64,000 bases of DNA from Clostridia bacterium. Its GTDB lineage: Bacteria > Bacillota > Clostridia > Monoglobales > Monoglobaceae. The stretch covers positions 1 through 64,000 of the forward strand of contig JAFYXN010000005.1 in assembly GCA_017546145.1 (NCBI GenBank), read 5' to 3'. The stretch's first letter is position 1. Each line of letters opens with the position of its first letter. The notes under the pieces were generated by a model. That model worked only from the letters and a program-made list of their open reading frames with translations. It was not told where the DNA came from and made no database searches. A program made the translations under genes and the position numbers. This document shows positions 19,711 through 29,073 of this stretch, piece by piece.

Positions 19711-20388
19711 ATGGATGACTATAATATATTGGAATTTAATGGGATGCAGTATGCTGTTAAATTCCCTAAGGACTATGAGATTGAAAATAAGTATCCTGTA
19801 TTGATGTTTTTACATGGTGCAGGTACGAGGGGAAATGATATAAACAAGGTTTTTACAAACCCATTTTTTGAGGAAATACAAAAACATTCGGAATTTCCTT
19901 TCATTGTTGTGGCGCCTTTGTGTAATGCTGATACGTGGTTTGATATTTTCAGTAATGTCATTGAATTTACAAAGTATATTTCTACCATTTCTTTTACTGA
20001 TGAAAGAAAAATTTATGGTATTGGTGCAAGTATGGGCGGATATGCACTGTGGCAGCTTGCAATGAGTTGTCCTGAGGTGTTTGCTGCGATTGTCCCAATC
20101 TGTGGAGGCGGAATGTACTGGAATGCAGCAAGGATTAAAGACATACCGGTATGGGCGTTTCATGGAGCCAAGGATGACGTTGTGTCGATGGATGAAAGTG
20201 AAAGAATGGTTGATGCAGTAAATCGTGCCGGAGGAAATGCAAGGTTGACTGTTTATCCTGAAAGTGCACACGATGCGTGGACGGATACATACGGAAATTA
20301 TGGAGTATTTGAGTGGCTTCTTGAAAATGAAAAGCAAGGCTGCAAAGTGAATACTACAGAAATGAATAGCAGCAAAATATATGGATAA
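19711..20388 (+). CDS. Alpha/beta-hydrolase (carboxylesterase/dienelactone-hydrolase type)
   Basis: This 225-residue protein has a nucleophile elbow GIGASMGGYA (Ser near residue 107), an oxyanion segment FLHGAGTRG, an acid residue in FHGAKDDVVS (about 154) and a catalytic His in ESAHDAW (about 188). The triad is complete and no signal peptide is present. Such esterases remove acyl or phenolic groups from imported oligosaccharides. It lies 2 bp after the UlaG-like gene. Confidence 0.85.
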   Translation: MDDYNILEFNGMQYAVKFPKDYEIENKYPVLMFLHGAGTRGNDINKVFTNPFFEEIQKHSEFPFIVVAPLCNADTWFDIFSNVIEFTKYISTISFTDERKIYGIGASMGGYALWQLAMSCPEVFAAIVPICGGGMYWNAARIKDIPVWAFHGAKDDVVSMDESERMVDAVNRAGGNARLTVYPESAHDAWTDTYGNYGVFEWLLENEKQGCKVNTTEMNSSKIYG

Positions 20389-20401
20389 AAGGGGTGAAAA
20401 C

Positions 20402-21130
20402 ATGTTCGATTTAAAAGGTAAAACCGCGCTTGTTACCGGGTCGTCACAAGGTATTGGTAAAGAAATTGCCAAAACACTGCGGGATGCCGGAGCAAAGGTT
20501 TTTGTTCACGGACAGAATTTTTCGGAAAAGTTGGATTTAGCGGCAAAGTATGTAGGAACAGACAGTATTGTTGAGGCAGATTTATTTGAATCCGGAGTCG
20601 CAGACAAGCTTTTTGCTCAGACCGGAGGAGTAGATATTCTTGTACTTAATGCTTCAATCCAAATTAAAAAGCCTTGGGGTGAATTTTCAGAAGAAGAGTT
20701 TGATAGGCATATAAACTGCAACCTGAAAAGCAGTTATTTTATAATTAAAAAGTATATAAACTATATGAAGCAAAAGGGATGGGGAAGAATTGTTACAATT
20801 GGAAGTACCAATCAGTATAACAATCACCCTGAATTAGCAATTTATGGAGTCACAAAGGCTGCACAGATGAAACTGGTACAGAATATTGCTCCATATATTG
20901 CTCCCTATGGGATTACTATAAATAATATTGCACCGGGGGCAATAGAAACACCGAGAAATGATAAGGCATTAGCCGATAAGGAGTTTCGTGATAAGGTTGT
21001 TGCGTCTATCCCTGCAGGATATATAGGAAATGCAGGTGATATGAACGGAGCTGTATTGCTACTGTGCAGCAATGAAGGGCGTTACATAACAGGCAGCGAG
21101 ATTATTGCAGACGGTGGTATGCATTTGTAA
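20402..21130 (+). CDS. SDR-family oxidoreductase, KduD/FabG-like
   Basis: The start at 20402 follows AAAAGGGGTG and overlaps nothing functional upstream. The 242-residue protein has the nucleotide motif TGSSQGIG (residues about 11-18), a central LVLNAS, the YGVTKAAQ active-site Tyr and Lys (about 148 and 152), and the C-terminal PGAIETPRN plus ITGSEIIADGGM. It is classical SDR with the catalytic Ser in IGSTNQY. In a gene set with KDG kinase and KDPG aldolase the likely reaction is interconversion of a ketodeoxyuronate and KDG (KduD-like). The substrate is inferred from neighbours. Confidence 0.85.
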   Translation: MFDLKGKTALVTGSSQGIGKEIAKTLRDAGAKVFVHGQNFSEKLDLAAKYVGTDSIVEADLFESGVADKLFAQTGGVDILVLNASIQIKKPWGEFSEEEFDRHINCNLKSSYFIIKKYINYMKQKGWGRIVTIGSTNQYNNHPELAIYGVTKAAQMKLVQNIAPYIAPYGITINNIAPGAIETPRNDKALADKEFRDKVVASIPAGYIGNAGDMNGAVLLLCSNEGRYITGSEIIADGGMHL

Positions 21131-21142
21131 AGGAGGACAAAG

Positions 21143-21772
21143 ATGAAAAAAATAATTGGAGAATATGGAGTAGTGCCCGTAGTGGTGCTTAAAAAGACAG
21201 AGGACGCAGTCCCCCTTGCAGATGCTCTTGTAAGGGGCGGGCTTCCTTGTGCAGAGGTAACATTCAGAACAGATGCTGCGGAGGAGTCAATCCGTCTTAT
21301 GAGTGAAAAATATCCCGAAATGTTAGTCGGTGCAGGTACAGTCCTCACCACCGAGCAGGTTGACAGAGCGGTTGGTGCAGGTGCAAAGTTCATTGTCAGC
21401 CCCGGTTTTGACCCTGAGATTGTGGACTATTGTATTGAAAAGAATATACCCGTTTTCCCCGGTTGCATCACTCCCTCAGAGGTTGCGCAGGCTGTGAAGA
21501 GAGGACTTGAAGTTGTTAAGTTTTTCCCTGCAGAGCAGTCAGGCGGAGTTGCGATGATCAGGGCAATGGGTGCTCCTTACGGAATGGTTAAGTTTATGCC
21601 GACCGGAGGAATAAATGCAAAGAATCTTTCTGAATATCTCTCATGCAGTAACATAGTTTGCTGTGGCGGAAGCTGGATGGTTAAGGGTGACCTTATAGCA
21701 GAAGGCAAATTCGACGAGATAACAGAACTTACAAGAGAAGCAGTGGAGCTTGTAAAAAATATCAGAGCGTAG
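21143..21772 (+). CDS. KDPG/KHG-type aldolase
   Basis: The 209-residue protein matches bacterial Eda: a catalytic Glu in CAEVTFRT (about 39), the glycine-rich LVGAGTVLT, FIVSPGFDPEIVDY, the PGCITPSEV loop and the Schiff-base Lys in VVKFFPAE (about 125). FMPTGGI, the phosphate-binding loop, follows. It cleaves 2-keto-3-deoxy-6-phosphogluconate, or a related acid, to pyruvate and glyceraldehyde 3-phosphate. AGGAGG precedes the start. It sits directly before the matching kinase, so the two catalyse successive steps. Confidence 0.92.
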   Translation: MKKIIGEYGVVPVVVLKKTEDAVPLADALVRGGLPCAEVTFRTDAAEESIRLMSEKYPEMLVGAGTVLTTEQVDRAVGAGAKFIVSPGFDPEIVDYCIEKNIPVFPGCITPSEVAQAVKRGLEVVKFFPAEQSGGVAMIRAMGAPYGMVKFMPTGGINAKNLSEYLSCSNIVCCGGSWMVKGDLIAEGKFDEITELTREAVELVKNIRA

Positions 21773-21782
21773 GGGGAGACAA

Positions 21783-22880
21783 ATGAAATTAAACTTAAAA
21801 GAAAAAGAAAATTGCAAATATGATGCGGTATCACTTGGCGAGGTTATGCTCAGACTCGACCCGGGTGAGGGCAGAATAAGAACGGCAAGGCAGTTTCGTG
21901 CTTGGGAGGGTGGTGGAGAGTATAACGTTATCCGCGGACTTCACAAGTGCTTTAAGATGGATACAGCTGTAATTACTGCATTTGCAGAAAATGAGGTTGG
22001 CTATCTTATGGAGGACTTCATAGAGCAGGGCGGTGTTGATACATCACTTATTCATTGGATGAAAACTGACGGAATAGGCAGAATTTGCAGAAATGGTCTC
22101 AACTTTACAGAAAGAGGCTATGGAATAAGAGGAGCTGTTGGATGCTCAGACAGAGCAAATACTGCAATATCAAAAGCAACCCCAAAAGACTTTGACTTTG
22201 AATATATCTTCGGTACACTTGGTGTACGGTGGTTACATACGGGCGGTATCTATGCCGCACTTTCAGAGCAGTCCTGTGAAACAGTTTTAGATGCTGTAAA
22301 GATTGCTAAAAAGCACGGAACGATTATTTCTTATGACTTAAATTATCGCCCGTCAATGTGGAGTGCAATCGGTGGATTGGAGAAAGCACAAGAGGTAAAC
22401 AAAGAGATTGCAAAATATGTTGATGTAATGATTGGCAACGAGGAAGATTTTACAGCATGTCTTGGTTTAAAGGTTGAGGGGAATGACGAGAACTTAAAAG
22501 AGCTTAATCTTGAGGGTTACAAGAAAATGATAGCAGAGGCAGCAAAGGACTATCCAAACTTCAAGGTGATTGCAACAACATTAAGAGAGGTAAAAACTGC
22601 GACGGTTAATGATTGGAGTGCAATTTGTTGGTCAGATGGCAAGGTATATAAGGCAAAGGACTATAAGGGCTTAGAGATAATGGACAGAGTTGGCGGAGGC
22701 GATTCCTTTGCATCAGGTCTTATCTATGGACTTATGACAACGGAAAACCCAGAACTTGCTGTTAATTACGGAGCAGCACATGGAGCACTTGCTATGACAA
22801 CGCCCGGTGATACCACAATGGCAAACAAAAAAGAGGTTGAAGCCATTATGGGCGGTGCAGGTGCAAGAGTGCAGAGATAA
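21783..22880 (+). CDS. PfkB-family sugar-acid kinase (KDG kinase-like)
   Basis: The 365-residue protein has the N-terminal PfkB pattern (LGEVMLRLDPGEG and WEGGGEYNVIRGL) and the C-terminal signature DRVGGGDSFASG with the catalytic Asp near 307. It is about 30-50 residues longer than typical KdgK; the extra length lies near residues 225-250. It should phosphorylate 2-keto-3-deoxygluconate, or an isomer, to feed the aldolase encoded 10 bp upstream. Confidence 0.85.
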   Translation: MKLNLKEKENCKYDAVSLGEVMLRLDPGEGRIRTARQFRAWEGGGEYNVIRGLHKCFKMDTAVITAFAENEVGYLMEDFIEQGGVDTSLIHWMKTDGIGRICRNGLNFTERGYGIRGAVGCSDRANTAISKATPKDFDFEYIFGTLGVRWLHTGGIYAALSEQSCETVLDAVKIAKKHGTIISYDLNYRPSMWSAIGGLEKAQEVNKEIAKYVDVMIGNEEDFTACLGLKVEGNDENLKELNLEGYKKMIAEAAKDYPNFKVIATTLREVKTATVNDWSAICWSDGKVYKAKDYKGLEIMDRVGGGDSFASGLIYGLMTTENPELAVNYGAAHGALAMTTPGDTTMANKKEVEAIMGGAGARVQR

Positions 22881-22896
22881 AAAGGAGAGATTTTAA

Positions 22897-23805
22897 ATGA
22901 ATTTTAATGTAAGAGAAGAAATAATAAAGTTGACACCGCAGTGGAAAGGCGAAAGACTTCCCGACGGCAGACCAAAGGTTGATGAAAAATATTTAAAGGC
23001 ACTGAAAACACTTACACTTGAAGAGGTGTGGAAACCGATTTTTGTAAAGGGCTATGAAAGTCAGTTTGAGGGTAGACTGCATACTTTGCATGATGATGGA
23101 AGAAAGCTGATAGGACGAGCTGTAACTGCTACATATTGTCCATATCGTCCCGACCTTGATGAAGTGGTAAAGGATATAGGACGTTCAGAAAACAGAACAG
23201 GTACATATAATCAGTGGGTTATAGATAACCTTATGGAGTATGATGTTCCGGTAATTGATATGTACGATAAAATATATAAGGGAACTTTCCTTGGCGGAAA
23301 CCTAACAACAGGACTTAAAAACAAAACAAAGAACGAAAACGGTGGTGCTGTAATCTGGGGAGGGGTGCGTGACACCGAACAGATGAAAAAGGTTGAAGAT
23401 ACTCAGGTGTATTATCGTGGGATTGACCCTACTCCTATCCGTGATTTTATTATGACGGGTTATAATACTGCAACTCGTATAGGCAATGCGATTTGTCTGC
23501 CCGGCGATGTAGTTTTTGGTGCAGGTGGCGGTGTGTTATTTATCCCCAGTCATCTTGTTGAAGAAGTTGTTGGCGGGGCTGCAAAGACACAGGTGAAGGA
23601 TTTGTTTGGCTTTGAAATGATTACTTTAAATAAATTTACAACTTCGCAGATTGATAAAAATACATGGTCTAAGGAAATGCTTGACTTGCTTATGGACTTT
23701 ATTGAAAAGGATGATAGAGCCGCCGAATATAGAGGACTGGATTGGTCATTAGAATATGATTTAGCGATAAATGGCGACCCCAACGATACGCAATCGGCTT
23801 TGTAA
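22897..23805 (+). CDS. RraA-family protein
   Basis: The 302-residue protein contains the RraA/HMG-aldolase core: LIGRAVTATY, a dimer segment, NGGAVIWGGVRDTEQM (where GAxxDGGxRD is usual) and PGDVVFGAGGGVLFIP. The Asp of the metal-binding pair is kept in GVRD. N- and C-terminal extensions of about 60 residues each are unlike the roughly 160-residue RraA. Members of this broad family cleave or decarboxylate oxaloacetate-like and hydroxy-methyl-oxoglutarate substrates. In sugar-acid clusters their job is not settled. It lies 16 bp after the kinase, in the same operon. Confidence 0.8.
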   Translation: MNFNVREEIIKLTPQWKGERLPDGRPKVDEKYLKALKTLTLEEVWKPIFVKGYESQFEGRLHTLHDDGRKLIGRAVTATYCPYRPDLDEVVKDIGRSENRTGTYNQWVIDNLMEYDVPVIDMYDKIYKGTFLGGNLTTGLKNKTKNENGGAVIWGGVRDTEQMKKVEDTQVYYRGIDPTPIRDFIMTGYNTATRIGNAICLPGDVVFGAGGGVLFIPSHLVEEVVGGAAKTQVKDLFGFEMITLNKFTTSQIDKNTWSKEMLDLLMDFIEKDDRAAEYRGLDWSLEYDLAINGDPNDTQSAL

Positions 23806-23874
23806 AAGATGTTTGGGAGAAATAAGAATAAGGGAAGTCTAGTATAAAGAGAATAACCGAAAGTGGTGAGAGTG

Positions 23875-25194
23875 ATGAATTCGAGAAAAGATGTATTGAA
23901 GCTGTTTTATGAGCAGGAAGAATTTATGCAAGAGAGAATTAAAACGGGAATAGAGCAGTTCAGAAAAGGAAACTGTACTATAAAAGTGACTGATACACAA
24001 GGCAGACCTATAAAAGGAGCATGCATTTCTGTTTCACATAAGAAACATGAATTCAAATTTGGTGCAAATTTGTTTGCTCTTGACCAGTTTGAAACCGAAG
24101 AAAAGAACAAAAAATACAGGAAAATGTTTAAAGATATATTTAACATTGCCACTTTGCCTTTTTACTGGTCAACAATAGAGCCCGAAAAGGGCTTGCTGCG
24201 TTATGAAAAAGGATGCCCTGAGATGTACAGACGGCCTCCCATTGATACCTGCATTGAATATTGCGAAGAAAACGGCATAGAACCCCGTGAACACGCCCTT
24301 GCGTATCAGACGGGTTTTCCGCGGTGGTTATACGGAAAAAGCACGTTTGAAGTGAAAAAGGAATTAAGCAGGAGAATAGCGGAAGTGGCAGAAAGATATG
24401 CCGACAAAATCCCGTCAATGGAAGTTACAAATGAACTGAACTGGGACATGAATAATATAGATTTTTACAAGCAGGATGACTTTGTTTACTGGTGTTTCAA
24501 AGAAGCGGAAAAGTTTATGCCAAATAATCAGATTGCCATAAATGAGCATGGCCATGCCTGGTACGCCGGTAACGGTACCAACAGAGACCGCTGTTATATG
24601 CAAATTGAAAATCTCTTGAGAAAGGGCGCAAGAGTTGACGCTATCGGGCTGCAGTTTCATATGTATACCAAGCCGGAGGATGAATACGACTGGACCAGAA
24701 AAACTTATAATCCTGAGTTTTTATATAGAATTATGGATAAATATGCAGAGTTTGGGCTTCCGCTTCAGATGACGGAAATTAGCATTCCTGCATATTCCGA
24801 TGATGCGGTTGATGAGGAGATTCAGGCGGAAATACTTAAAAATCTGTATTCAATATGGTTTAGTCATAAAAATATGGAGCAGATAGTTTACTGGAACTTT
24901 ATAGACGGATATGCCGCAGCAGAGCGCGGAAACATGACGGACGGAGAAAATCAGTTTCACAGTGGATTTTTAAGGTTTGATTTTAGTGAAAAACCTGCAT
25001 TTACCGTACTTAACAACCTCATAAACAAAGAATGGCGGACAAATGAAAGGTTTGTTACCGACAATAACGGAAAAGGCAGCTTCAGAGGCTTTTACGGTGA
25101 TTATGACGTTGACGTTGAGTTTGACGGAAAAGTATCATCACATAAAATAAGTTTTTCAAAAAAAGAGACCGGCTGCATAAAAATCAGTATATAG
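23875..25194 (+). CDS. GH10-like glycoside hydrolase, catalytic residues intact
   Basis: The start ATG at 23875 is preferred over a GTG at 23863 on the basis of GGTGAG. Residues about 30-75 are a small beta domain (KVTDTQGRPIKGACISV and HEFKFGANLF). The rest is a TIM barrel like GH10 enzymes, with WSTIEPEKG, an acid/base Glu in EVTNELNW (about 186) and a nucleophile in QMTEISIP (about 300), then IVYWNFIDG. There is no signal peptide, so it acts inside the cell on short oligosaccharides. A paralogue with altered catalytic residues follows immediately. Confidence 0.85.
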   Translation: MNSRKDVLKLFYEQEEFMQERIKTGIEQFRKGNCTIKVTDTQGRPIKGACISVSHKKHEFKFGANLFALDQFETEEKNKKYRKMFKDIFNIATLPFYWSTIEPEKGLLRYEKGCPEMYRRPPIDTCIEYCEENGIEPREHALAYQTGFPRWLYGKSTFEVKKELSRRIAEVAERYADKIPSMEVTNELNWDMNNIDFYKQDDFVYWCFKEAEKFMPNNQIAINEHGHAWYAGNGTNRDRCYMQIENLLRKGARVDAIGLQFHMYTKPEDEYDWTRKTYNPEFLYRIMDKYAEFGLPLQMTEISIPAYSDDAVDEEIQAEILKNLYSIWFSHKNMEQIVYWNFIDGYAAAERGNMTDGENQFHSGFLRFDFSEKPAFTVLNNLINKEWRTNERFVTDNNGKGSFRGFYGDYDVDVEFDGKVSSHKISFSKKETGCIKISI

Positions 25195-25207
25195 GAGTAT
25201 GGTGAAA

Positions 25208-26515
25208 ATGGAAAACAGGAAAAATTCTCTTAAGTTGTTTCGCGAGCATAGTGCTTATGTGACGGATAATGTAAATAACGGTATTGAACAGAACCGAAAA
25301 GGATATTTAAGCATAAAAGTGCTTGATGAAAATAAAAATCCCATTAAGGGTGCAAGGGTTACTGCTGTTTTGAAAAATCATGAATTCAAGTTTGGTGCCG
25401 ACCTGAAAAATCCTGATAAAAACGGTGATTACGGTGATAGCTTTAAAAAGCTGTTCAATCTGGCAAATATTCAGCCTGACTGGGTTGGTGACTCCCAAAA
25501 TTGCAGTTCGGTAACGGATTTATGCATGGATTATTGCACGGAAAATGATATTGAGCCTCGCTTTCAGCCCCTTGCTTCAGAAGGTATGTTTCCAAAATGG
25601 TTATATGGTAAAAGCAGTGATGAGGTTAAATCGGAATTAAGCAGAAGCATAAAGGAAATATCTGAGAAATACTCATCAAAAGTACGGACTGTTGAGGCAA
25701 TACGGGGAATGTTCGGTTATGATGAAAATGTAAGCTTTTATAATGATAATGATTATGTTGCATGGTGCCTTAAACAAGCAGAAAAGTATATGTCCTGCAA
25801 TCAGATTGTCATAAATGAGCTTTCTCATGTGTGGTATGACGGACTTGGTGTTAACAGAGACCGTTATTATATGGCGATTGAACGGCTTTTGTCTGAAAAC
25901 GTAAAAATAGATGCAATCGGCATGGAATTCGGAATGTCAATGAGTGCAAGGGAACAGTTTCTTGACTCGATGCGTGTTCATATGTATGTGGGATGGTGGC
26001 CGAAGGAGCTGGAGGAGTACAGAAAGGCATATGATCCCGTTCATCTTTATAAAACACTCGATAAATATTCTGATTTTAACCGTCCTATTCATATAACGGG
26101 AGTTATGATACCTGCGTATACGAATATGGTGGAAGATGAGGAAATACAGGCAGAGTTACTTAAATACCTTTATTCCATTTGGTTTAGCCATAAGAATGTT
26201 GAACAAATTATTTATTGGAGTTTCGTTGACGGAAATGAAGACAACGGCTTGCTTGGAGGACTCCTGAGAAGTGATTTGAGCAAAAAGCCTACGTTTGATG
26301 TGCTTGATTCTTTGATTAATAAGGAGTGGCATACGGAAGAAACTTTTGTGACGGATGACAAGGGTGTTGGCACATTTAAGGGCTTTTATGGTGATTATGA
26401 ACTAAAGATTGAGACGGCAGAAAGGGTAATCACGAAAAACGTTGAACACAGCAAAAAGCGTGAAATAAGCTTATGCCCTGTCTGGGGAAAGAAATATATA
26501 GAAATTGTAATATAA
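25208..26515 (+). CDS. GH10-like pseudoenzyme paralogue
   Basis: The protein aligns end to end with the one before it (shared WLYGKS, NQIxINE, NRDRxYM, SIWFSHKNxEQI, NKEWxTxExFVTD and GFYGDY). At the acid/base position the partner has EVTNELNW, and here the line reads VEAIRGMFGY, so the Glu aligns with Gly. At the nucleophile, QMTEISIPAY becomes HITGVMIPAY, again Glu to Gly. A loop of about 20 residues (FGMSMSAREQFLDSM) is inserted before the nucleophile strand. The frame is long and clean, so it is under selection as a protein and is not a decaying gene. It may bind sugar, sense, or regulate its active neighbour. The start at 25208 is 10 bp after AGGAG. Confidence 0.8.
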   Translation: MENRKNSLKLFREHSAYVTDNVNNGIEQNRKGYLSIKVLDENKNPIKGARVTAVLKNHEFKFGADLKNPDKNGDYGDSFKKLFNLANIQPDWVGDSQNCSSVTDLCMDYCTENDIEPRFQPLASEGMFPKWLYGKSSDEVKSELSRSIKEISEKYSSKVRTVEAIRGMFGYDENVSFYNDNDYVAWCLKQAEKYMSCNQIVINELSHVWYDGLGVNRDRYYMAIERLLSENVKIDAIGMEFGMSMSAREQFLDSMRVHMYVGWWPKELEEYRKAYDPVHLYKTLDKYSDFNRPIHITGVMIPAYTNMVEDEEIQAELLKYLYSIWFSHKNVEQIIYWSFVDGNEDNGLLGGLLRSDLSKKPTFDVLDSLINKEWHTEETFVTDDKGVGTFKGFYGDYELKIETAERVITKNVEHSKKREISLCPVWGKKYIEIVI

Positions 26516-26522
26516 AAATTAT

Positions 26523-26558
26523 AAGGAGCTGTGGCAATATGCCGCGGCTCCTTGTAAT
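26523..26558. terminator. Bidirectional terminator
   Basis: A 13-bp stem with wobbles (26523-26535 with 26541-26553) and a 5-base loop lies between convergent genes, ending the catabolic operon on the plus strand and the AraC gene on the minus strand. Confidence 0.85.
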
Positions 26559-26560
26559 TT

Positions 26561-27460
26561 TTAATCAATAACTGGTTGTTTTTTAGATTTGTATTCTGTA
26601 GGGGTTCTACCAGTAATTTTTTTAAATGTTTTGTTAAAATTTGCTGTGTTTTTAAAACCGCATTTTAATGCTATGTCAATCATCGTGAGACTGCTGTTAC
26701 AAAGATATGATATAGCAAGTTCAATTCGTTTGGAAATAATATATTCCCAAGGAGAGACTCCGTTCAGTTTTTTAAAAACGGTAGAATAGTAGGTTTCGCT
26801 TAAATTAGCGACTCTGGCAATTTCAGATAGTTTCAAATCATCACTTAAATGGGCTTGTATATGGTCCATAGAAGCTTCTATGGATTCCTTTGAGTTTTTA
26901 CATATCAGGAAATCTGATTTATCTTTATTTTTATAATCAAAATGGCGAATTAAAAGAACAAAAAAGGAAAGAAGATTATTTTTGACCATAAGACTGTATT
27001 CCTGATATTTGTTCTGCATCTCTGTTTCAATATTAAGCAGAATAGATTCAACCTCTTTGTGATATGGATTTTTCCTGTCTAAGCGGTTGCAAAAACTGCT
27101 GATGCTTTTATCCGTAAACAATTTGAGAGATTCGGGAAGATAGAACATATCATAAGAAGACCAGATTAACCTGGTCTCAAAATGAATGTTCATAATTTCC
27201 ATTGGCTCGTCAGGATTAATTTTTGAAATCCAATGAAACTCGTTACTTCTGAAAATAAAAACATCTCCGGCTCTTATTGAATAATCAGTAGTTGAAGTTT
27301 TGTAAGTACCACTGCCTGATTTGAAATACCCTATTTCAAATTCAAGGTGCCTGTGCTCACGAAATGAACGGGGTTGAGGACTCGGGTGGCTGTGAAAAAG
27401 CTTCAGCGGAAAATCGTGTTGAGAGTCGGGAGGAGAAAGAGAGATTACCCTAATATCCAT
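26561..27460 (-). CDS. AraC-family transcriptional regulator
   Basis: The 299-residue protein has a cupin-like sensing domain (residues about 25-100, REHRHLEFEIGYFKSGSGTY and SIRAGDVFIFRSNEFHWI). A C-terminal AraC double helix-turn-helix follows (about 195-295), with LKLSEIARVANLSETYYSTV and MIDIALKCGFKNTANFNKTF and an ending of ITGRTPTEY. It lies divergent from the dehydratase/transporter genes and convergent with the catabolic run. This is the usual position for a local activator responding to a sugar or sugar acid. It has a perfect consensus promoter of its own. Confidence 0.92.
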   Translation of the reverse strand: MDIRVISLSPPDSQHDFPLKLFHSHPSPQPRSFREHRHLEFEIGYFKSGSGTYKTSTTDYSIRAGDVFIFRSNEFHWISKINPDEPMEIMNIHFETRLIWSSYDMFYLPESLKLFTDKSISSFCNRLDRKNPYHKEVESILLNIETEMQNKYQEYSLMVKNNLLSFFVLLIRHFDYKNKDKSDFLICKNSKESIEASMDHIQAHLSDDLKLSEIARVANLSETYYSTVFKKLNGVSPWEYIISKRIELAISYLCNSSLTMIDIALKCGFKNTANFNKTFKKITGRTPTEYKSKKQPVID

Positions 27461-27524
27461 AGTTGTTCTCCTTTCTACAGAATATGAAGTGTAGTATAAT
27501 ATAATTGTTAACTACTCACGATTT

Positions 27525-27553
27525 ATTATACTTGATAAAAAATTCTTTGTCAA
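27525..27553 (-). promoter_or_regulatory. Consensus promoter of the AraC gene
   Basis: On the minus strand, TTGACA (27553-27548), 17 bp and TATAAT (27530-27525) lead into the AraC gene. The forward promoter for 27686 is less clear: TTGAAG at 27600-27605 and an extended -10, TGCTATCAT, at 27623-27631. Confidence 0.85.
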
Positions 27554-27685
27554 GAATATACGAAAATACATAACATTCTTTGCGAATTTCATAAGATAGT
27601 TGAAGATTTAAATATCGGAATATGCTATCATTATTATTGGACTTATGTATATTAAAATTATTTTATTGAGGAGATGAATGGATTT

Positions 27686-29026
27686 ATGAACATCAATACA
27701 TATTCAAAGCCATCAGATTTAAAAATTACAGATTTGTTAGTTGCTGAAATTGATGGTGCACCTAAACATTGCATTCTGATAAAAATTTTAACAAATCAGG
27801 GCTTGGTTGGTTACGGAGAAGTGCGCGATGCGTCAAGTGCTACATATGCATTAATGCTTAAAAGCAGACTTATAGGAGAAAATCCGTGTAATGTTGATAA
27901 GCTTTTCAGAAGAATTAAGCAATTCGGCGGACATTCAAGACAGGGCGGCGGCGTTTCGGGTGTTGAAATTGCTTTATGGGATTTAGCCGGCAAGGCATAT
28001 GGAGTTCCGCTTTACCAGCTGTTAGGCGGAAAATTCAGGGATAAGGTTCGTATGTACTGCGATACTGACGTTGACGGAAAGCATACGGGGACAGATATGG
28101 GTAAGGCACTGCAGAAGAGATTGGATGCAGGGTTTACTTTCTTGAAAATGGATTTGGGCATTGAGCTGATGCTTGACGAACCCGGTTGCTTAAATGCACC
28201 GGTTGGTTTTTTGGAGGATATAAAAAAATATTCTATGAAAGCTATCAACCATCAAAAGGGCTCAATAGACAGGGATATGATGCTTGGAAAAAACTATGAA
28301 ACATTTACAATTCCTCATCATGCAACCGGTATACATTTAACTCAAAAGGGTATGGATTACCTTGAAAACTATGTCAGAGAGGTTAGAGAAGTAATCGGAT
28401 ATGAAGTGCCTCTGGCGATTGATCACTTCGGTCATATCTGTATTGAAGATTGTATTATGTTTGCAAAGCGTTTGGAGAAATATAACATTGCATGGATAGA
28501 GGATATTGCTCCATGGCACTATACAAACCATTATGTAAAGATTGCACAAGGTTGTAATGTTCCGATTTGCACTGGTGAAGATATTTATCTTGCCGAAAAC
28601 TTTGAGCCGTTAATGGCGCAGGGAGGCGTTTCTGTAGTACACCCAGATATACTTACTGTAGGTGGTGCTCTGGAAATGAAAAAGCTTGGAAACATGTGTG
28701 ATAAATACGGTGTTGCTATGGCAATTCATATGGCAGAAAGCCCCATTGCCTGCATGGCAGCAATTCATACAGCAGCTGCAGTTCAAAATGTTTTAGCTGT
28801 TGAATATCATTCCAGTGAAATCGAATGGTGGAATGACATTGCGATAGGAATTGACAAGCCTTTGATAAAGGATGGATTTGCAACTGTTCCGGATAAGCCG
28901 GGTCTTGGTATTGACGAGCTTAACGAAGAATTGATTGCACAGCATCTTCATGAAAAGTGTCAAAAAGCGTGGGCGCCTACTTCTAATTGGGATTCAGAGT
29001 GGGCAAATGACAGAATTTGGAGTTAG
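27686..29026 (+). CDS. Enolase-superfamily sugar-acid dehydratase
   Basis: The 446-residue product of this start (12 bp after GAGGAG) is of the mandelate racemase/muconate lactonizing type. It has the capping domain (GLVGYGEVRDAS) and VEIALWDLAGKAYGVPLYQL. A catalytic-strand FLKMDLG shows one lysine where KxK is common. Metal ligands appear in PLAIDHFGH, WIEDIAPW and CTGEDIY, and a late His is in AIHMAESPIA. The DHFGH segment and the KMD variant fit the mannonate/gluconate-dehydratase-like branch. The product would be a 2-keto-3-deoxy acid, feeding the kinase and aldolase encoded at 21-23 kb. An insertion of about 35 residues near 175 is unusual. Confidence 0.87.
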   Translation: MNINTYSKPSDLKITDLLVAEIDGAPKHCILIKILTNQGLVGYGEVRDASSATYALMLKSRLIGENPCNVDKLFRRIKQFGGHSRQGGGVSGVEIALWDLAGKAYGVPLYQLLGGKFRDKVRMYCDTDVDGKHTGTDMGKALQKRLDAGFTFLKMDLGIELMLDEPGCLNAPVGFLEDIKKYSMKAINHQKGSIDRDMMLGKNYETFTIPHHATGIHLTQKGMDYLENYVREVREVIGYEVPLAIDHFGHICIEDCIMFAKRLEKYNIAWIEDIAPWHYTNHYVKIAQGCNVPICTGEDIYLAENFEPLMAQGGVSVVHPDILTVGGALEMKKLGNMCDKYGVAMAIHMAESPIACMAAIHTAAAVQNVLAVEYHSSEIEWWNDIAIGIDKPLIKDGFATVPDKPGLGIDELNEELIAQHLHEKCQKAWAPTSNWDSEWANDRIWS

Positions 29027-29073
29027 AAAAAAAGAACTAGGCCATAAAAAATATTTAATAAAGGAAGATTTGT

